64,000 bases of DNA from Bacillus sp. ISL-45 (GTDB taxonomy: Bacteria; Bacillota; Bacilli; Bacillales; Cytobacillaceae): contig NZ_JAGGQQ010000006.1 in the NCBI RefSeq assembly GCF_018613195.1, positions 1-64,000 on the forward strand, written 5' to 3'. Made by a program: the position numbers and the translations under genes. Under the pieces are notes generated by a model that worked only from the letters and a program-made list of their open reading frames with translations, was not told the DNA's origin and made no database searches. Of this stretch, positions 9,208 to 17,500 are shown piece after piece. Position 1 is the stretch's first letter; every line of letters begins with the position of its first letter.

Positions 9208-9516
9208 TCATCTAACGCGATTATTCATTGCCCGTTCAGGCAATGGACGATCTATATCCTTGCTTTTATCGGTTTCTAATGCAGGATTTTCTGATGGGTC
9301 ATCCTTGTAATCTTCAAAAGCAGGTTCCCCCATATCCAGCTCGCCTGGACTAAAGGCATTCGTTGGATATTCCTTGGTTGACTTCTTTTCGACATTATAG
9401 CCTGAAATGGAACTGTTGACAGGATTATCTTTTTCTTCCTTTATTTTCTCGATTGAATCTATAGCTTCTTTTTCGTTTTTGTATGATTTAATGATATGTT
9501 TTTTCTCAATTTCCAT
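9208..9516 (-). CDS. small hydrophilic protein, possibly general-stress related
   Basis: A 102-residue, highly charged protein. Its first 30 residues (KSYKNEKEAIDSIEKIKEEK) resemble the start of YflT-type general stress proteins; the rest is a disordered acidic and proline-containing tail, so it would be a short divergent version at best. The start ATG has AGGAGGCTGATCGAA upstream. A sigma-B-like promoter (9550-9575) precedes it and a strong terminator follows, so it forms a single-gene unit. Function is not established. Confidence 0.55.
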   Translation of the reverse strand: MEIEKKHIIKSYKNEKEAIDSIEKIKEEKDNPVNSSISGYNVEKKSTKEYPTNAFSPGELDMGEPAFEDYKDDPSENPALETDKSKDIDRPLPERAMNNRVR

Positions 9517-9549
9517 TTCGATCAGCCTCCTAATCGGTTTTATTTACTT

Positions 9550-9575
9550 ATACCCAAGATATAATACAGACTAAC
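9550..9575 (-). promoter_or_regulatory. candidate sigma-B promoter
   Basis: On the minus strand GTTAGT is followed after exactly 14 bases by GGGTAT, the spacing and -10 element of Bacillus sigma-B promoters (GTTTAA-N14-GGGTAT). The -35 matches in only part. Transcription would start near 9541, about 25 bases before the ATG of the stress-like gene. Confidence 0.5.
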
Positions 9576-9681
9576 TTTTACTTTTTTTCCATGGCTCGTC
9601 TTTTTAAACTATCTTTCTGGTAAAATATTTTTAATACAAAGATGTTTTTGCATCTAAATTGAATAAAGGGGACTTTTAATT

Positions 9682-10647
9682 GTGAAGAAAAGGATCATAT
9701 GGATTGCTACCGGGATCATCCTGGCAATTTTCATCGGACTTACTGCTGCTGGGAATTACTTTTATAATGTCGCCATAAACCGGAGCCAGGAATCTGTGGA
9801 ACTCCATGGTGGCGGGGAAAGTGTCACGGCAGCCACACTGTTAAGTGAAAAAGAGGAGCAGAAGAAGCTTGAGGAAATTACAGCCTGGACAAAGAAACAA
9901 AAATTCGAAGTGGTCGAAATAAAATCAGAAGACGGACTAAGGCTGAAGGCACGGTTTTTAAAAAATGAACAGCCCTCTGGGAAAGCTGTGATTCTTGCTC
10001 ATGGTTATAAAGGGAACAGTGAACAAATGCCAGGAATCACGAAGTTTTATTATGAGCAGGGGTATGATATTCTTAAGCCTGATGCCAGGGGGCACGGCCT
10101 TAGCGAAGGGGACTATATAGGTTATGGCTGGCATGATCGCAAGGATTATGTGCGGTGGTCAAAATTCTTATCTGAAGAAGCTGGGGCTGATGAAATTTTC
10201 CTTCATGGATTTTCCATGGGAGCTGCGACTGTCCTGATGGCGAGCGGGGAAGAACTGCCGGAGGAGGTTAAGGGAATTATTGCTGACAGTGGCTATACGA
10301 CGGTGCTCGAAGAACTAAGCCACCAATTGAAATACATGTATAATCTTCCTGCATTCCCGGTTATGCAGGTTACCAGTGTAATCACGAATATACGGGCAGG
10401 CTACACCTTTGCTGAAGCCTCGGCTATTGACAGTGTCGCGAAAAATAAACTTCCATTACTCATTATCCACGGGGACAAGGACGCATTAGTCCCAACTGAA
10501 ATGGGAAAACGTATTTTTGAAAAAGCAAACAGTGATAAAGAGCTTTGGATTGTCCCAGGAGCCGGTCATACGGAGGCATATACAATTGCTGAGCAGGAGT
10601 ATCAAGAAAAATTAAAGGCCTTCTGGACGAAAGCCATAGGAAAATAG
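9682..10647 (+). CDS. membrane-anchored alpha/beta hydrolase
   Basis: A 321-residue protein with an N-terminal membrane segment (about residues 5-24) that anchors an extracellular alpha/beta-hydrolase domain. The oxyanion region HGYKGN (107-112), nucleophile elbow GFSMGA with S178, acid loop HGDKDALVP (263-271) and catalytic H296 in GAGHTE are all present, so it should be an active serine hydrolase. Substrate unknown; the layout matches the Bacillus YqkD-like group. The start is GTG at 9682 with AAAGGGG upstream. An MBL hydrolase follows within 10 bases, probably in one operon. Confidence 0.8.
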   Translation: MKKRIIWIATGIILAIFIGLTAAGNYFYNVAINRSQESVELHGGGESVTAATLLSEKEEQKKLEEITAWTKKQKFEVVEIKSEDGLRLKARFLKNEQPSGKAVILAHGYKGNSEQMPGITKFYYEQGYDILKPDARGHGLSEGDYIGYGWHDRKDYVRWSKFLSEEAGADEIFLHGFSMGAATVLMASGEELPEEVKGIIADSGYTTVLEELSHQLKYMYNLPAFPVMQVTSVITNIRAGYTFAEASAIDSVAKNKLPLLIIHGDKDALVPTEMGKRIFEKANSDKELWIVPGAGHTEAYTIAEQEYQEKLKAFWTKAIGK

Positions 10648-10656
10648 GTGAATTTA

Positions 10657-11508
10657 ATGCAAAAAATCGAAAGAATAAGCGAGCGCTTTTGGTATATGAC
10701 ACCTGTTTCTGAGACAGACAGGCCGATCCTCGGTATCGTTGCAGGCAAAGAAAAAACACTGATGATTGACGCCGGAAACTCAGAAGCGCACGCCACTCTT
10801 TTCAAGGATATGGTTAAAGAGCAGGGTGTAGCTGTGCCCTCTTATGTAGTTTTGACACACTGGCATTGGGACCATATATTCGGCCTGTCTGCGCTTGGAA
10901 ATACTCTATCCATCTCTTCTAGGAAAACGAGGGAGGAAATTGAAAAGCTGCGCCCTTTATCATGGTCAAACGATGCAATCGATCAAAGGGTAGCAGAAGG
11001 AACAGAAATCGAATTTTGCGCAAAAGCGATAAAACAAGAGTTTCCAGATAAGCGGGACATTACAATCGCTTTACCTGAATTGACTTTTGAAGATGAAATC
11101 GAAATTGATCTAGGCGGTATTACGTGTATCATCAAGCACGTAGGTGGTGACCATGCTGAAGATTCGGTCGTCATTTATATCAGAGAGGAAAAGATTCTGT
11201 TCCTGGCCGACAGCATTTATCCTGATATCTTTTCGGTTAAAGATAACTATACGATCAATGGAATTAGAGACTTGCTCAGTAAAATTGAGATCTTTGATGC
11301 TGACACCTATATTCTCTCACATTCAGGGATAATTTCTAAAGAGGAATTCAATCAGGAAGCGAAACTCCTAAAATCTATCGCTGATTTGACTGAAAAGCAT
11401 AGTGGAGATTCTAAATTGATGATTGAGGACTATAGAGAAAAGGTTAACAGAGACCTTGCAGAGGAAGAACTTGAAACAATTGAATACTTCGCCAATGGAT
11501 TTGAGTAG
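10657..11508 (+). CDS. MBL-fold metallo-hydrolase
   Basis: A 283-residue metallo-beta-lactamase-fold enzyme. The metal motif HWHWDH (residues 68-73) is present, with the downstream metal residues seen in GGDHAED and the aspartate in FLADSIYPD. I placed the start at ATG 10657, six bases after TAGGTG, rather than the GTG at 10648 that overlaps the previous stop. It lies directly behind the alpha/beta hydrolase and ahead of a terminator. Substrate cannot be told from sequence. Confidence 0.75.
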   Translation: MQKIERISERFWYMTPVSETDRPILGIVAGKEKTLMIDAGNSEAHATLFKDMVKEQGVAVPSYVVLTHWHWDHIFGLSALGNTLSISSRKTREEIEKLRPLSWSNDAIDQRVAEGTEIEFCAKAIKQEFPDKRDITIALPELTFEDEIEIDLGGITCIIKHVGGDHAEDSVVIYIREEKILFLADSIYPDIFSVKDNYTINGIRDLLSKIEIFDADTYILSHSGIISKEEFNQEAKLLKSIADLTEKHSGDSKLMIEDYREKVNRDLAEEELETIEYFANGFE

Positions 11509-11513
11509 AGATG

Positions 11514-11543
11514 AAACACGCCTTATAAGGTGTGTTTTTATTT
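11514..11543 (+). terminator. terminator after hydrolase pair
   Basis: A near-perfect palindrome AAACACGCCTTA / TAAGGTGTGTTT followed by a T-rich run lies directly after the MBL stop codon. Confidence 0.85.
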
Positions 11544-11721
11544 TACTAGGGAATACGAATAGTGTTCTGTAGTGATTAATTCCAGTTGGCTTAAAACTTT
11601 ATGAAAATTGCAATAATCTATAAGTGATACTTTTAGCATGTTACTAAAAGAAAGGACAAAGTATAAATTCATTTGAAAAACATATATCTCTTAAAGGATA
11701 TTCATCAAAGGAGGAGAGAGC

Positions 11722-12174
11722 ATGCCAGAAGGAAAGCACGACATCATTATTGATGTGCCGATCAAACAGGTCTGGGATTTCGTGAAAGACATGGACAACT
11801 GGGCACCTTTATTGCCTGGGTATATTAGTCATGAGAAACTGAATGAAAAGCAGTCTAACTGGACCTTTAAGGAAACGGTCGGTGTATTGAAAAAGAAAAT
11901 CAGTTTACAGGTTACCATCAAGGAATGGATTGAACCAACTAGAGTGACATTTGAATTGAAGGGAATTAATGAAAACCTGACTGGAAATGGTTATTTTAGC
12001 GCAGAAAGCCTGGGCCAAAACCGGACAAAGATGACTGGTTATCTACAAATGACAGCAGAAGGTGCCCTTGCACCAGTCATGAATGCTGTAATGAAGAATT
12101 CACTCCCGAAAAGCGGCCAGGAGCTTACCGAAGCAATCGCCGAGAAACTTGAGCAAAGAAAAGCAATTCGGTGA
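11722..12174 (+). CDS. SRPBCC (CoxG-like) family protein
   Basis: A 150-residue protein of the START/SRPBCC helix-grip fold, closest in layout to CoxG (carbon monoxide dehydrogenase subunit G): N-terminal strand HDIIIDVPIKQVWDFVKDMD, a central LPG-containing loop, and a long C-terminal helix. No coxSML or other molybdenum hydroxylase genes lie nearby, so a role in carbon monoxide oxidation is not supported; a lipid- or hydrophobe-binding role is the cautious reading. The start has GGAGGAGAG upstream and the gene appears to stand alone. Confidence 0.7.
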   Translation: MPEGKHDIIIDVPIKQVWDFVKDMDNWAPLLPGYISHEKLNEKQSNWTFKETVGVLKKKISLQVTIKEWIEPTRVTFELKGINENLTGNGYFSAESLGQNRTKMTGYLQMTAEGALAPVMNAVMKNSLPKSGQELTEAIAEKLEQRKAIR

Positions 12175-12181
12175 AAATTGC

Positions 12182-12208
12182 AGGGAGCCCGCAAAGAGCT
12201 GGCTCCCT
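12182..12208. terminator. convergent hairpin
   Basis: AGGGAGCC / GGCTCCCT with a 12-base loop lies between the convergent CoxG-like and 12207 genes. U-tracts are weak on both strands, so it is a modest bidirectional terminator candidate. Confidence 0.5.
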
Positions 12209-12512
12209 AGTCTAATTTCTTGATTTTCACCGGTCCATCAATCCGTCCGCTTTTGTCAAAATACACAATAACAGCATCTCCATTCTTTATTATTTGGTAT
12301 GCTGTCAATTTTTCTTTTTTAAAATAAATCCTTTTATCATCCGTGCTTTCTCCATAATATCCAGAACTGTCAACCTTATTGATCGTGTATTCTTCAGTAA
12401 AATACTGGGTTTCAACCTCATTGGAAATTTGTTGCGCTTCGTCCATTTCAAACTTCAGGAAAACCATCAATCCAAGAAGAATAGTCAATAAAAACAGCAA
12501 TAATACCCTCAT
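12207..12512 (-). CDS. hypothetical single-pass membrane protein
   Basis: A 101-residue protein with an N-terminal membrane segment (residues 2-19, RVLLLFLLTILLGLMVFL) and a small polar extracytoplasmic domain rich in tyrosine, aspartate and lysine. The start at 12512 has GTGGAGGA nine bases upstream. I do not recognise the family. It could be a secreted or anchored OB-like small domain, but that is only a shape impression. Confidence 0.6.
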   Translation of the reverse strand: MRVLLLFLLTILLGLMVFLKFEMDEAQQISNEVETQYFTEEYTINKVDSSGYYGESTDDKRIYFKKEKLTAYQIIKNGDAVIVYFDKSGRIDGPVKIKKLD

Positions 12513-12638
12513 TTGTTTATCCTCCACTGCATAATCCGTAAACATTATATGTAGCTGGCTTGTCTAAATGACTTAATTCATTGAAAAAGTTTGCTATAAT
12601 AATAGGAAAATCGGAGAAATGACAGAAGGGTTTGACAC

Positions 12639-13349
12639 ATGACGAAACTATACGAAGCCGATTTATATGAGCCGATCCGAAAGCATTTTATAAAACAAGG
12701 CTATCGTGTTAATGGTGAGGTACACGATTGCGATTTAACGGCTGTTAAGGATGAGGAACTCATAATCGTCGAATTAAAACTGAACCTGAATATCGACCTT
12801 TTGCTTCAGGCAACGAGGAGACAGCGCCTGACTGATCTCGTTTATATCGCGATACCGAAACCAAAGCGCATATCAAGGAAACGCTGGAATGATATTATCC
12901 AGTTAGTAAGAAGGCTAGAGCTGGGCCTGATTATAGTATCGTTAGCTGGTAATCGCAAGAAGATTGAGTTCAAGGTCCACCCGGAACCATATAAGCGCAT
13001 GACAAGCAAGAACACCAGGAAGAAAGCTGCCTTGATTAAGGAAATAGAGGGAAGAAGCGCTGACTACAATATCGGCGGCAGCAACAAAACCAAGATCATG
13101 ACTGCCTACAAAGAAAATTGTATCCAAATCGCCTGTTACCTAGAAAAACTCGGACAAATGTCTCCGAAAGCGCTCGTTGCTCTCGGGACAGGGGATAAAA
13201 CGCCCTTGATTCTTCAAAAAAACTATTACAAATGGTTCGAACGGGTGCAGAGAGGTATTTATGTCATCACAGAGCAAGGAAAGTCCGATCTTGAAGAATA
13301 TCCTGAGGTCGTAGCTTATTATTTAGGTGGGTTGAAAACGGAAGATTGA
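12639..13349 (+). CDS. DUF2161 putative PD-(D/E)XK phosphodiesterase
   Basis: A 236-residue protein. The N-terminal part shows a PD-(D/E)XK nuclease core: D32 (CDLTAVKD), then E45 and K47 in IIVELKL, and the QATRRQR helix that follows in this fold. This matches the DUF2161 putative phosphodiesterase family. The C-terminal half contains a winged-helix-like segment (KALVALGTGDKTPLILQKNYY). Function in the cell is unknown; a DNA-cleaving role is an inference from the fold. It stands alone, followed by a long gene-free repeat region. Confidence 0.7.
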   Translation: MTKLYEADLYEPIRKHFIKQGYRVNGEVHDCDLTAVKDEELIIVELKLNLNIDLLLQATRRQRLTDLVYIAIPKPKRISRKRWNDIIQLVRRLELGLIIVSLAGNRKKIEFKVHPEPYKRMTSKNTRKKAALIKEIEGRSADYNIGGSNKTKIMTAYKENCIQIACYLEKLGQMSPKALVALGTGDKTPLILQKNYYKWFERVQRGIYVITEQGKSDLEEYPEVVAYYLGGLKTED

Positions 13350-13501
13350 TTTTGAGTGCAAATGAAGCACCAAGATGCTGGAAAGAATCATGTTGCCATC
13401 AACATTAAATGAAACTGTAAATTAAAGTCACTTTTTAAGCTGTTTTTTGACCTTATCAAAATTTAATGTTAATTGGGAAAAAGGGCTTAAAATTTCCAGT
13501 T

Positions 13502-13630
13502 CGCCAATATATTTTGATTTTCGCCAATAATTAGGCACATTTCGCCAATAAAAGTTTATAATCGACAATAAAATCAAATTATCGCCAATAAAGTTGTGAA
13601 AACCGCCAATAAATATTTATTCATCAATAA
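13502..13630 (+). repeat. phased CGCCAATA repeat array
   Basis: Seven copies of CGCCAATA or close variants start at 13502, 13522, 13543, 13563 (CGACAATA), 13583, 13604 and 13622 (CATCAATAA). Steps are 20, 21, 20, 20, 21 and 18 bases, close to two helical turns. The sequence between copies is AT-rich and unrelated. The spacers of about 11 bases exclude a CRISPR array. Confidence 0.8.
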
Positions 13631-13687
13631 AATGCTAGCAATCAAACCTAATTGAAGGAAAATTCAGTTGCTAATTTGACTTTAATG

Positions 13688-13873
13688 AAGCTCTTTTCTC
13701 AAACTTTGTTGCTATTGACTAAAAAATAGGATTAAATGACATTTTTTCTTTGCAAACTTGACTCTTTATAATGAGAAAAGAGCCTGCAAACTTAATACCG
13801 ACCAGCAAAATGACTTTATATACGTTAAAATCGGCTTTAGGATTTTAACAACTATCTTTACGAAAACAGCCTT
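13688..13873 (+). mobile_element. 186-bp inverted-repeat element, copy 1
   Basis: First of three copies of a repeat also found at 44841-45027 and, inverted, at 46124-46311. It shares with copy 2 the blocks actttgttgctattgact, gagaaaagagc, caaacttaataccgacc, gttaaaatcggctttagga and tctttacgaaaacagcctt. The two ends are imperfect inverted repeats of each other over about 27 bases (AAGGCTsTTTTC...TTGTTG). Internal hairpins GCTCTTTTCTC/GAGAAAAGAGC and GTTAAAATC/GATTTTAAC are visible. No transposase is encoded, so it is MITE-like. Confidence 0.75.
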
Positions 13874-14003
13874 AATGAAAAACCCAAGCAACATATTCTC
13901 ACATTTTTATCGATCATGTACCAATATAGCTAAAAATATATTTACGATTACATATAAGCAAAATAAATTGACCGGCGCCAGCACAATCCTCCTATTAAAA
14001 TTC

Positions 14004-14050
14004 AAAAAAACGGGGAGAAAACAAATAAACTGTTTTCTCCCCGTTTTTTT
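14004..14050 (-). terminator. terminator of the TetR gene
   Basis: A perfect 20-bp stem (seven A, then cggggagaaaaca, pairing with tgttttctccccg and seven T) with a 7-base loop overlaps the stop codon of the TetR gene. It can work on either strand. Confidence 0.9.
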
Positions 14051-14918
14051 ATGCCTTCTCAAGCAGATTATCGTCTAACAGTGATTGTAATTCATCTAAC
14101 TCACTTTTATTGAAGGTGTTCAATGATAACAAAACACTGTCAATCAGGAATTTTCTTGGTGATGATGATCGAAGCATTTCTTCCTCGATGAAATCCAGCT
14201 TTTTGAGAGAATCCCTATTATTGCATTCCATCTTCTTCAAGCGGGATACGACTGATTGAACTTTCATCCTCCAGTCAAGAGACTCAGTTGCAGACACCGG
14301 AAGCCAGTTATCCAAGGTTTCGGGTGGCAACAATTGGTCTTCAGATAACGCTAGCTCTTCAAGCATATTTAAAATTCGATTTACACTATACTTGACAACC
14401 GGGCGTAAACTTGCTGCCTCACCGTTAGCTTTACGATGAAATCTGATATTCTGAATCAGGATTCCATTAAGCATTATGGCCGCATCGAGAAGGTATGGCT
14501 GGCAAATTTCATCCGTAATGTCTCCAAGCCGATTTGAAAACCAGCGTAATATCTTCATTTGTCCAACTTCAATGAATTGCTTAAGTTCTTTATCTCCAGA
14601 GAAAAACACTTCTTCAAATAGCGGGATGATTTTGTTTTTACGGTTTGCATTCATCTGAAATTCGATTTGGCTGATAAAGACTTCCGGGTCACCAGGAGCC
14701 TTTCCATGCAGCAGTCCATTACGATCAATCTCCATCTTTCTGAACGCTGTTTTAAAAATATCCATAAGCAATTGATTTTTGGATGAGAAATAATTATAGA
14801 AGGTTCCTTTTGATATTCCGCTGTAATCGAGGATATCCTGAATAGAGGTGGCCTGGAATCCTTTTTCTATAAATAGCTGATGTGCTTTTTCAATAACATG
14901 CCGTTTTCTGTCGTTCAT
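14049..14918 (-). CDS. TetR/AcrR family regulator with long C-terminal domain
   Basis: A 289-residue regulator. The N-terminal helix-turn-helix is clear (GISKGTFYNYFSSKNQLL, about residues 33-50). At 289 residues it is longer than the usual ~200 of the family: an extra helical region from about residue 200 onwards follows the ligand-binding core. It is divergent from a DHA2 efflux pump with two near-identical candidate operators between them, one just downstream of its own -10. It is therefore the probable repressor of the pump and of itself, released by a pump substrate. Confidence 0.85.
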   Translation of the reverse strand: MNDRKRHVIEKAHQLFIEKGFQATSIQDILDYSGISKGTFYNYFSSKNQLLMDIFKTAFRKMEIDRNGLLHGKAPGDPEVFISQIEFQMNANRKNKIIPLFEEVFFSGDKELKQFIEVGQMKILRWFSNRLGDITDEICQPYLLDAAIMLNGILIQNIRFHRKANGEAASLRPVVKYSVNRILNMLEELALSEDQLLPPETLDNWLPVSATESLDWRMKVQSVVSRLKKMECNNRDSLKKLDFIEEEMLRSSSPRKFLIDSVLLSLNTFNKSELDELQSLLDDNLLEKA

Positions 14919-14936
14919 TTTATCACCTCGACCTTT

Positions 14937-14952
14937 TTGTACTGATTGTATA
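14937..14952. promoter_or_regulatory. candidate TetR operator 1
   Basis: TTGTACTGATTGTATA differs from the sequence at 15025-15040 at only two of 16 positions. It lies just downstream of a TATAAT element (14956-14961 on the minus strand) of the TetR gene, a position suited to autorepression. Confidence 0.6.
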
Positions 14953-15024
14953 AAAATTATACTACATTAAATTTTCGGTCTTTACAAATCCCTTTGTTAA
15001 GGGGATTTAAAAACGTTGCAAAAA

Positions 15025-15040
15025 TTGTACCGATGGTATA
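15025..15040. promoter_or_regulatory. candidate TetR operator 2 within efflux promoter
   Basis: TTGTACCGATGGTATA contains the inverted repeat TACC-GAT-GGTA and matches operator 1 at 14 of 16 positions. It sits between a -35-like TTGCAA (15016-15021) and a -10-like TATGCT (15039-15044) ahead of the DHA2 pump gene. Confidence 0.6.
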
Positions 15041-15101
15041 TGCTAGTGTCTATGCAATTACATTGTTTACAAATTTGTGAACAATTATAGGGGGATATAG
15101 A

Positions 15102-16640
15102 ATGGAACAAAATATGAAAACACCTGAGAAACCGCCCTATGGAATATTGGCGGTATTAATTGTTGGGGCTTTTATCGCATTTTTAAATAATACCTTGCTT
15201 AATATAGCTTTGCCTTCGATAATGACTGATCTTGAGGTAGAAGCAACGACAGTTCAATGGCTGACAACCGGGTTCATGCTCGTCAGTGGAATCATGATAC
15301 CTCTTAGTGCGTATTTGATCCAAAAGTATTCGGTTAGGAATTTATTTTTGACCGCAATGGGTTTATTCACATTGGGTACGATCTTATCAGGAGCAGCACA
15401 TATATTCCCGATATTATTGGGAGGACGGATGATCCAGGCTTCGGGTACAGCGATCATGATGCCGCTGTTGATGAATGTCATGCTTGTAAGTTTCCCGATT
15501 GAAAAACGCGGGACCGCAATGGGAGTATTCGGGTTGGTGCTTATGTTCGCACCCGCTATCGGTCCGACACTTTCAGGCTGGCTCATCGAGCATTACCACT
15601 GGAGGATGCTTTTCCATTTTGTAACGCCAATCGCAGCCACGGTATTGTTACTGGGATTCTTCCTGTTAAAAGATAAAAAAGAGAAAGTGTATATGCGTTT
15701 GGACATCATTTCTTTATCACTATCAAGCGTAGGATTCGGCGGGCTCCTGTATGGCTTCAGTTCTGCCGGTTCGAAGGGATGGGACAGTCCACATGTTTAT
15801 CTAACATTAACGATAGGTGCAGTTTCACTAATCGTCTTTATCCTTCGTCAATTACGCCAGGATAATCCGATGTTGAATTTCAGGATTTATAAATATCCAA
15901 TGTTTGCTTTATCATCAGTGATTTCTATGATCGTCACAATGGCTTTGTTTTCTGGAATGCTGCTTCTGCCAATCTACGTGCAGACAATACGCGGCATTTC
16001 ACCATTGGATGCGGGCTTAATGCTGTTGCCAGGAGCGATTGCCATGGCAATTATGTCTCCGATTACTGGAAAATTATTTGATAAGTTTGGCGGTCGCGCT
16101 TTGGCTGTCGTTGGTCTGATCATTACGCTTGTGACGAGCTACTTTTTCAGCAAGCTTTCTATGGAAACGACTTATACTCAGCTGATCATCCTTTATACGG
16201 TTCGCATGTTCGGCATGTCGATGGTTAATATGCCAGTTAACACAAATGGACTAAACCAGTTGCCGGCTCGTTATTATCCACACGGCACAGCAATGAACAA
16301 CACGCTGCAGCAGGTTTCTGGTGCAATTGGAACAGCCTTGTTGGTAACGGTAATGTCAATGCGTGCAGAATCCTATGGAAAAGAATTAGCAGCCTCAGCA
16401 CTTAAAGAAGCTTCAGCTGCAGGTAAAGCAGTTACTCCTGCTGTACAAGCGGAAATGGAGCAGCAGATTGCCATGCAAGCGATGCTTCAGGGAATCAATG
16501 ACGCTTTTTTTGTCACTGTATTCTTATCAGCGATTGCGTTGGTGCTTGCTTTCTTTATCAAACGTGCAACACAGGCGGAAGACACAATTGGCAAAAATGC
16601 TCCTGCCAAAAAACCTTCTCATAAATTAGTTAATAATTAA
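15102..16640 (+). CDS. DHA2 family multidrug MFS efflux transporter
   Basis: A 512-residue MFS protein with fourteen predicted membrane segments, the EmrB/QacA (DHA2) layout. It begins with the family pattern FIAFLNNTLLNIALPSIMTDL, carries the WLTTGFMLVSGIMIPLSA helix-2 block, and ends in a long last helix and a basic tail. Its substrate is not predictable. The divergent TetR gene and the twin operators in the shared promoter region suggest substrate-inducible expression. Confidence 0.88.
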   Translation: MEQNMKTPEKPPYGILAVLIVGAFIAFLNNTLLNIALPSIMTDLEVEATTVQWLTTGFMLVSGIMIPLSAYLIQKYSVRNLFLTAMGLFTLGTILSGAAHIFPILLGGRMIQASGTAIMMPLLMNVMLVSFPIEKRGTAMGVFGLVLMFAPAIGPTLSGWLIEHYHWRMLFHFVTPIAATVLLLGFFLLKDKKEKVYMRLDIISLSLSSVGFGGLLYGFSSAGSKGWDSPHVYLTLTIGAVSLIVFILRQLRQDNPMLNFRIYKYPMFALSSVISMIVTMALFSGMLLLPIYVQTIRGISPLDAGLMLLPGAIAMAIMSPITGKLFDKFGGRALAVVGLIITLVTSYFFSKLSMETTYTQLIILYTVRMFGMSMVNMPVNTNGLNQLPARYYPHGTAMNNTLQQVSGAIGTALLVTVMSMRAESYGKELAASALKEASAAGKAVTPAVQAEMEQQIAMQAMLQGINDAFFVTVFLSAIALVLAFFIKRATQAEDTIGKNAPAKKPSHKLVNN

Positions 16641-16646
16641 TTACTT

Positions 16647-16670
16647 CCCCCTGGATACCAGGGGGTTTTG
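16647..16670 (+). terminator. terminator of DHA2 gene
   Basis: Stem CCCCCTGG / CCAGGGGG with a three-base loop followed by TTTTG, ten bases after the pump stop codon. Confidence 0.85.
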
Positions 16671-16713
16671 TATAATAAAAAGTAAACAAATTTGATTTAT
16701 AGGGAGAATATTA

Positions 16714-17052
16714 ATGGAGAAAATATCAGAAATGCTTGCGCAAAAACAACTTGACGCTTATAACAAACAAGATTTAGAAGAGTTTTTATCTGTTTATAGT
16801 GATGATGTAGTGATTATGGATTTTCCTGGTAACAGGGTGACTGCACGGGGTATTGATGAAATGCGAACCAGATACGGAAAGCTTTTTACAGACCATCCCA
16901 ATAACCATGCGGAACTATTGGCCAGAATGGTCCACTGGAACAAGGTTGTTGACCATGAACTCGTAACAGGAAGGGAAAATTCCGAACCGAAAAAAGCGGT
17001 TGCCATATATGAAATAGAAGGCGAGAAGATCGTGAAGGTTTGGTTTTTATAA
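16714..17052 (+). CDS. SnoaL/NTF2-like domain protein
   Basis: A 112-residue protein with the NTF2-like cone fold signature: an N-terminal helix ending QLDAYNKQDLEEFLSVYSDDV, a strand-helix-strand middle, and a C-terminal strand EGEKIVKVWFL. This matches small SnoaL-like or ketosteroid isomerase-like proteins, which range from enzymes to binding proteins, so no reaction can be assigned. The start ATG follows AGGGAG. It is separated from the pump by a terminator and followed by another, so it is a single-gene unit. Confidence 0.7.
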   Translation: MEKISEMLAQKQLDAYNKQDLEEFLSVYSDDVVIMDFPGNRVTARGIDEMRTRYGKLFTDHPNNHAELLARMVHWNKVVDHELVTGRENSEPKKAVAIYEIEGEKIVKVWFL

Positions 17053-17063
17053 TCTTGGCAAAT

Positions 17064-17103
17064 AAAAAGCCAGCACCAGTTCGTTACAAGGTGCTGGCTT
17101 TTT
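17064..17103. terminator. bidirectional terminator
   Basis: AAAAAGCCAGCACC / GGTGCTGGCTTTTT with a 12-base loop separates the convergent SnoaL-like and glutamine-rich genes. A- and T-tracts on both sides allow use in both directions. Confidence 0.9.
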
Positions 17104-17125
17104 AACTTCTGGGAATAATCCAGTC

Positions 17126-17500
17126 CTACTGGTTAAAAGAAGGTTGTTGCATGAATTGGGACACAGACTGCTGCTGATAATGAACCGGTTGCTGGATGGC
17201 AGTCTGGAATCCATAGGTGGAAACATTGTTGCCTGATAGCTCGCTGGCCATCTGGGAGCATAAATTGATGACTTCCTGGCATCGATTAATGGCAAGGTCA
17301 TGATTTCGAAGGCTAACCTCAATCATTTGCGCTGCTTGCTTCTCACGCTGAAGCAATTGTTCAAGCATGTGAATGTTCTGTTGTTCCTGCTGCAGCATCA
17401 TCTGATATTGCTGGCTGCCCTGCTGAGTTTGTTGAATCAACTGCTGAGCGATCTGGCGTGTTTGATTCACTTGCTGTAACCCATGCTGAATTGTATGCAT
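17126..17500 (-). CDS. glutamine-rich hypothetical protein
   Basis: A 124-residue protein in which roughly a quarter of residues are glutamine, with an amphipathic, coiled-coil-like heptad pattern over residues 5-90 and a low-complexity glutamine/proline/serine tail. The start at 17500 has GGGAGGAAAAC upstream. The composition recalls small coat or spore-associated proteins of Bacillus, but there is no family motif I can name, so this is an impression only. It is divergent from the DUF3231 gene. Confidence 0.6.
   Translation of the reverse strand: MHTIQHGLQQVNQTRQIAQQLIQQTQQGSQQYQMMLQQEQQNIHMLEQLLQREKQAAQMIEVSLRNHDLAINRCQEVINLCSQMASELSGNNVSTYGFQTAIQQPVHYQQQSVSQFMQQPSFNQ

Noticed and set aside
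11722-12174. Carbon monoxide dehydrogenase accessory gene coxG
   Set aside because: The SRPBCC domain resembles CoxG, but no coxSML or molybdenum-cofactor genes are near, so the specific role is not supported.
13502-13630. Possible CRISPR array
   Set aside because: The repeats are 8-9 bases and the gaps only about 11 bases, with no cas genes in the window; a phased short motif is the better description.
13758-14078. 106-codon plus-strand open frame
   Set aside because: It runs across the end of the 186-bp repeat and through the terminator and end of the TetR gene; composition is that of non-coding AT-rich DNA.
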